A DNA stretch of 7,945 bases, taken from assembly GCA_902766345.1 (NCBI GenBank), contig CACXDK010000382.1, forward strand, positions 1-7,945, given 5' to 3'. Source of the DNA: an uncultured Spirochaetaceae bacterium. Lineage in GTDB: Bacteria; Spirochaetota; Spirochaetia; Treponematales; Treponemataceae. The notes under the pieces were generated by a model that saw only the letters and a list, made by a program, of their open reading frames with translations, was not told the origin of the DNA and did not search any database. Shown here in pieces: positions 6,509 through 7,945 of this stretch (the first letter of the stretch is position 1; every line of letters begins with the position of its first letter). Made by a program: the position numbers and the translations under genes.

Positions 6509-6787
6509 TTATTTTGCTGCAGCAAAAGTAATATTGTACAGTCTTGTCATGCGGCTCTTCTTGCGAGAAGCTGCATTGCGCTTCATAACGCCCTTACGAT
6601 ATGCGTTATCAAGTTCAGACTGCAAAGCCTTAAGTGCTTCCTGAGCAAGAGACTGATCTTTCTTCTGAACAGCTTCTACAAATTTTCTAGCACTTGTGTG
6701 ACAACGAGACTTTACAGCTTTATTATGAAGACGGCGTACTTCGCTTTCTTCGTGTCTTTTTTCTGCAGATGTTTTCTTTACTGACAA
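6509..6787 (-). CDS. rpsT: 30S ribosomal protein S20, UUG start
   Basis: The 92-residue basic protein has the S20 layout: three long helices and the family's C-terminal signature KGVMKRNAASRKKSRMTRLYN. The N-terminal part reads SVKKTSAEKRHEESEVRRLHN. S20 binds the 5' and 3' minor domains of 16S rRNA early in 30S assembly. No ATG is suitable. A TTG at 6787 is preceded at 7 nt by GGGGG (6795-6799), and the protein then starts like other S20 proteins. A TTG six codons further upstream (6805) would lie before that site and is unlikely. E. coli rpsT also uses UUG, and there the weak start is part of autoregulation. The gene has its own promoter about 40 bp upstream and a terminator directly downstream, ahead of HU. 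Confidence 0.93.
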   Translation of the reverse strand: MSVKKTSAEKRHEESEVRRLHNKAVKSRCHTSARKFVEAVQKKDQSLAQEALKALQSELDNAYRKGVMKRNAASRKKSRMTRLYNITFAAAK

Positions 6788-6794
6788 AGGATTA

Positions 6795-6799
6795 CCCCC
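6795..6799 (-). promoter_or_regulatory. GGGGG ribosome binding site that fixes the rpsT UUG start
   Basis: Five G residues on the minus strand, 7 nt upstream of TTG at 6787. It is the only purine-rich SD candidate near the S20 N-terminus and selects this start over the in-frame TTG at 6805. Confidence 0.7.
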
Positions 6800-6823
6800 A
6801 AACAAAACTAAAAACTGGTTAGT

Positions 6824-6852
6824 ATTCTATACAATAGAAAAATAATAGTCAA
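6824..6852 (-). promoter_or_regulatory. Sigma70-type promoter of rpsT
   Basis: The minus strand shows TTGACT (6847-6852, 5 of 6), a 17-nt spacer and TAGAAT (6824-6829, 5 of 6). Predicted start is near 6817, giving a leader of about 30 nt. Confidence 0.8.
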
Positions 6853-6869
6853 GTATATAAATGCTTACA

Positions 6870-6887
6870 TTGCATTTATTTATGCAA
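6870..6887. repeat. Inverted repeat upstream of the rpsT promoter
   Basis: TTGCAT (6870-6875) and ATGCAA (6882-6887) form perfect 6-bp arms around a 6-nt loop, between the upstream terminator's T-tract and the rpsT -35. It could be a regulator site or a minor second hairpin; no function is assigned. Confidence 0.45.
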
Positions 6888-6921
6888 TAAAAAAAGAGCT
6901 TTCACATAAAGTAAAAGCCCT
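6886..6921 (-). terminator. Intrinsic terminator of the zinc-ribbon gene
   Basis: On the minus strand an 11-bp stem (6911-6921 with 6895-6905, two G-T wobbles) closes a 5-nt loop and is followed by a run of seven T (complement of 6889-6895) that begins in the last stem base. It lies about 75 bp after the stop codon, beyond the tandem repeats. Confidence 0.9.
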
Positions 6922-6938
6922 TTCAATTGCAATTGAAA
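6921..6938. repeat. Perfect 18-bp palindrome in the 3' UTR of the zinc-ribbon gene
   Basis: The 18 bp from 6921 to 6938 read identically on both strands (half-site TTTCAATTG). The palindrome abuts the terminator stem. It could be a protein site or part of an extended 3' structure; function unknown. Confidence 0.6.
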
Positions 6939-6948
6939 CTGTATGTTC

Positions 6949-7009
6949 AAATACTTATTTGAAATCTTAAAAGACTCATTTAAAGTCTCTAAAGACTCAT
7001 TTGAAGTCT
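6949..7009 (-). repeat. Three tandem 21-bp repeats spanning the stop codon of the zinc-ribbon gene
   Basis: Units of 19 bp start at 6949, 6970 and 6991, a period of exactly 21 bp. The two units nearest the gene differ by one base; the third is diverged (six differences from its neighbour). The unit nearest the gene holds the last codons and stop of the gene (Asp-Phe-Lys-stop), so each copy repeats DFK-stop in the same frame: TGA, TGA, TAA. Each of the two best units can also fold, with AAAGACT/AGTCTTT arms around a 7-nt loop (one G-T wobble in the second). Confidence 0.85.
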
Positions 7010-7170
7010 TTTGGTCTGCGTTCTACACGCTTACACTTCTGGCACTCAGCGATGTTCTTAAGCTTACCCTTTTCAAAAAGAGTCTTCATAATAATTTCAC
7101 CGCCACAGTTTTCGTGGATAAACTTCTGTGTTGCAACTGTAGTACGAGAGTTCTTACTGGCTCCTGCCAT
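6997..7170 (-). CDS. Small basic zinc-ribbon protein of unknown function (57 aa)
   Basis: I do not recognise this as a named family. The 57-residue, strongly basic protein starts MAGASKNSRTT and carries a likely zinc site formed by His19 and Cys22 (HENCGGE) and Cys43 and Cys46 (ECQKC), ending in a basic KRVERRPKDFK tail. Size, charge and zinc-ribbon layout resemble small ribosomal or ribosome-associated proteins, but the sequence does not fit L31, L33, L36 or L32 as I know them. Next to rpsT, a translation or RNA-binding role is a guess. The start at 7170 is chosen because GGAGG lies 6 nt upstream; an in-frame ATG at 7215 would add 15 hydrophobic residues and has no SD. The gene has its own promoter with palindromes over it, and its stop codon lies within a tandem repeat. 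It is followed by a strong terminator, so it is probably monocistronic. Confidence 0.85.
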   Translation of the reverse strand: MAGASKNSRTTVATQKFIHENCGGEIIMKTLFEKGKLKNIAECQKCKRVERRPKDFK

Positions 7171-7176
7171 GACTAT

Positions 7177-7181
7177 CCTCC
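7177..7181 (-). promoter_or_regulatory. Ribosome binding site that fixes the zinc-ribbon gene start
   Basis: A perfect GGAGG, 6 nt before the ATG at 7170, favours this start over the upstream in-frame ATG at 7215. Confidence 0.9.
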
Positions 7182-7193
7182 AAAAAAATATCG

Positions 7194-7211
7194 ATATTCT
7201 TATAAGAATAT
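7194..7211. repeat. Perfect 18-bp palindrome over the -10/start of the zinc-ribbon promoter (candidate operator)
   Basis: Half-site ATATTCTTA is perfectly mirrored with no spacer. It overlaps the -10 (7207-7212) and the expected transcription start (about 7200), a position where a bound repressor would block transcription. A nested 10-bp palindrome, ATATCGATAT (7188-7197), abuts it. Confidence 0.55.
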
Positions 7212-7236
7212 ACACAATTTAGATAAAACTTGTCAA
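7207..7236 (-). promoter_or_regulatory. Promoter of the zinc-ribbon gene
   Basis: The minus strand shows a perfect TTGACA (7231-7236), an 18-nt spacer and TATATT (7207-7212, 5 of 6). Predicted start is near 7200, about 30 nt before the ATG. Confidence 0.75.
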
Positions 7237-7251
7237 GATATTGAATATCTT
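7235..7251. repeat. 17-bp inverted repeat at the -35 of the zinc-ribbon promoter, just after plsC
   Basis: AAGATATT and AATATCTT are perfect 8-bp arms around one G. The repeat touches the -35 hexamer and starts 3 bp after the plsC stop. It could be a second operator half or a weak hairpin ending plsC, though it has no U-tract. Confidence 0.5.
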
Positions 7252-7253
7252 TA

Positions 7254-7945
7254 TCATTTACGCCATTCAATAAGCTGATTATTTATCAACTCATAAGCTT
7301 CTTCAAGTATTTTCTTTTCCTGCTCTTTATCTTTAGGAGCATCATATACTTTAAGAACTTTTACTTTGTACGAACCTTTCTTAAATCCGCTTAATATTCT
7401 AGTCAAATTAGAAAGCTTCCATCCTCCGTCCAAAGCACAAACCGCAACAGGCAAGTTTACAGTCTGTTCCAACCGTCTGAATCCAGCCGAATAAAATTTT
7501 CCCAACTGACCATCCTTGCTTCTTGTTCCTTCAGGATATATTACAGGTATGATTGAAGAATCAGCACTTACCCGCTCACCAAAATCTTTCAGAGTCTTCA
7601 TGGCAACAGCAGCACTTCCTTTACGCGGAATCATGCAATGCTTCTGACTGCGAAGCATCTTACCAACCATAGGAACATCATTTAAAGAATCCTTTGCGAC
7701 AAAACGGACTTTCTTTCCTGCAAAGTAACGAAGATAAACAACAATGTCTATAAGACTCTGATGATTTGAAACAACAAGAAACTGTTCTGGCAAATCTTTC
7801 TTGCTTTCCACATCACCCTGCAGTTCAAAATGCCTGTACAGCTTTAGGATTGCAAAAAAGAGCCTGTCTGTTCTGGTAGTAATATAATTGGACCAGAACA
7901 AAGCTGCTTTGTGGCTGAACGGATATGTCAGCGTAAGCATAAAAG
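7254..7945 (-). CDS. plsC: 1-acyl-sn-glycerol-3-phosphate acyltransferase (PlsC/LPLAT family), N-terminus outside window
   Basis: The enzyme makes phosphatidic acid by acylating lysophosphatidic acid at the membrane. Numbered from the Met at 7940, the LPLAT motifs are in order: NHQSLID (59-65, the catalytic HX4D pair His60/Asp65), FVAKDSL (80-86), MIPRKG (103-108) and YPEGTRS (135-141, phosphate binding), then LPVAVCALDGG (163-173). A Lys/Glu-rich C-terminal helix ends the protein. The frame stays open upstream of that Met to the window edge and no SD is visible in the five bases available. The usual N-terminal membrane helix is also missing, so the true start is probably beyond 7945. Other LPLAT acyltransferases of close sequence cannot be excluded. 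The zinc-ribbon gene follows, separated by its own promoter. Confidence 0.87.
   Translation of the reverse strand, partial: FMLTLTYPFSHKAALFWSNYITTRTDRLFFAILKLYRHFELQGDVESKKDLPEQFLVVSNHQSLIDIVVYLRYFAGKKVRFVAKDSLNDVPMVGKMLRSQKHCMIPRKGSAAVAMKTLKDFGERVSADSSIIPVIYPEGTRSKDGQLGKFYSAGFRRLEQTVNLPVAVCALDGGWKLSNLTRILSGFKKGSYKVKVLKVYDAPKDKEQEKKILEEAYELINNQLIEWRK

Noticed and set aside
6788..6805. Six-codon upstream extension of S20 from a TTG at 6805
   Set aside because: It reads through the GGGGG ribosome binding site and has no SD of its own.
6949..7009. CRISPR array
   Set aside because: Units are directly adjacent with a 21-bp period, with no spacers, and they overlap a coding end; this is a short tandem duplication.
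7171..7215. Hydrophobic 15-residue N-terminal extension of the zinc-ribbon protein
   Set aside because: No SD for the ATG at 7215, and the GGAGG plus the basic N-terminus support the start at 7170. The extension is translated promoter/palindrome DNA.
6943..7278. Plus-strand frames across the zinc-ribbon gene and its flanks
   Set aside because: They cross the tandem repeats, the promoter and the antisense of a well-supported gene, and resemble no protein family.
1..7945. A novel defence, mobile or secondary-metabolite system
   Set aside because: All nine genes are core housekeeping or envelope functions, except one small zinc-ribbon protein; no transposase, integrase, attachment site or toxin-antitoxin pair is visible.

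Overview
The window looks like chromosomal DNA from a spirochaete, most likely a host-associated Treponema. The grounds are low GC, strong TTGACA/TATAAT-type promoters, a Rho factor with a long Asn/Ser-rich N-terminal extension, and the gene order rpsT-HU-lnt-bactofilin-rho-rpmE. I remember a similar order in Treponema pallidum but could not check it. There are no mobile elements, CRISPR arrays, tRNAs or rRNAs. This is a core housekeeping region, and the points of interest are in control regions and in protein extensions.

Layout: 1-833 (+) is the 3' part of a 23S rRNA methyltransferase gene (RlmK-type domain). It converges on a bidirectional terminator with the first of eight genes on the minus strand. 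Read in their direction of transcription (right to left), these are: an N-terminally incomplete 1-acylglycerol-3-phosphate acyltransferase (7254-7945); a 57-residue zinc-ribbon protein of unknown function (6997-7170); ribosomal protein S20 with a UUG start (6509-6787); an HU/IHF-type DNA-binding protein (6111-6440); apolipoprotein N-acyltransferase Lnt (4523-6109); a bactofilin (4128-4541); transcription terminator Rho (2031-3845); ribosomal protein L31 (1717-1932); and an RlpA-like DPBB plus SPOR protein (891-1613).

Transcription units: the zinc-ribbon gene, rpsT, rho and rpmE each have a readable sigma70-type promoter. Intrinsic terminators follow the zinc-ribbon gene, rpsT, rpmE and the rlmK/rlpA convergence, with a weaker one after the bactofilin gene. 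HU, lnt and the bactofilin gene form a tight operon (1-nt gap, then a 19-nt overlap). It has no obvious promoter of its own, so it may depend on read-through of the rpsT terminator. rho has a leader of about 150 nt, and the rpmE promoter begins inside the last codons of rho.

Functionally the cluster mixes translation (S20, L31, rRNA methylation), nucleoid and transcription functions (HU, Rho) and envelope building (PlsC for phospholipid, Lnt for lipoprotein maturation, bactofilin for cell shape, RlpA for septal peptidoglycan). The observations most worth a second look are the prion-like Asn/Tyr/Arg-rich segment in Rho, the three 21-bp repeats that duplicate the 3' end and stop codon of the zinc-ribbon gene, the perfect palindromes over that gene's promoter, and the squeezed or possibly leaderless control regions of rlpA and HU.
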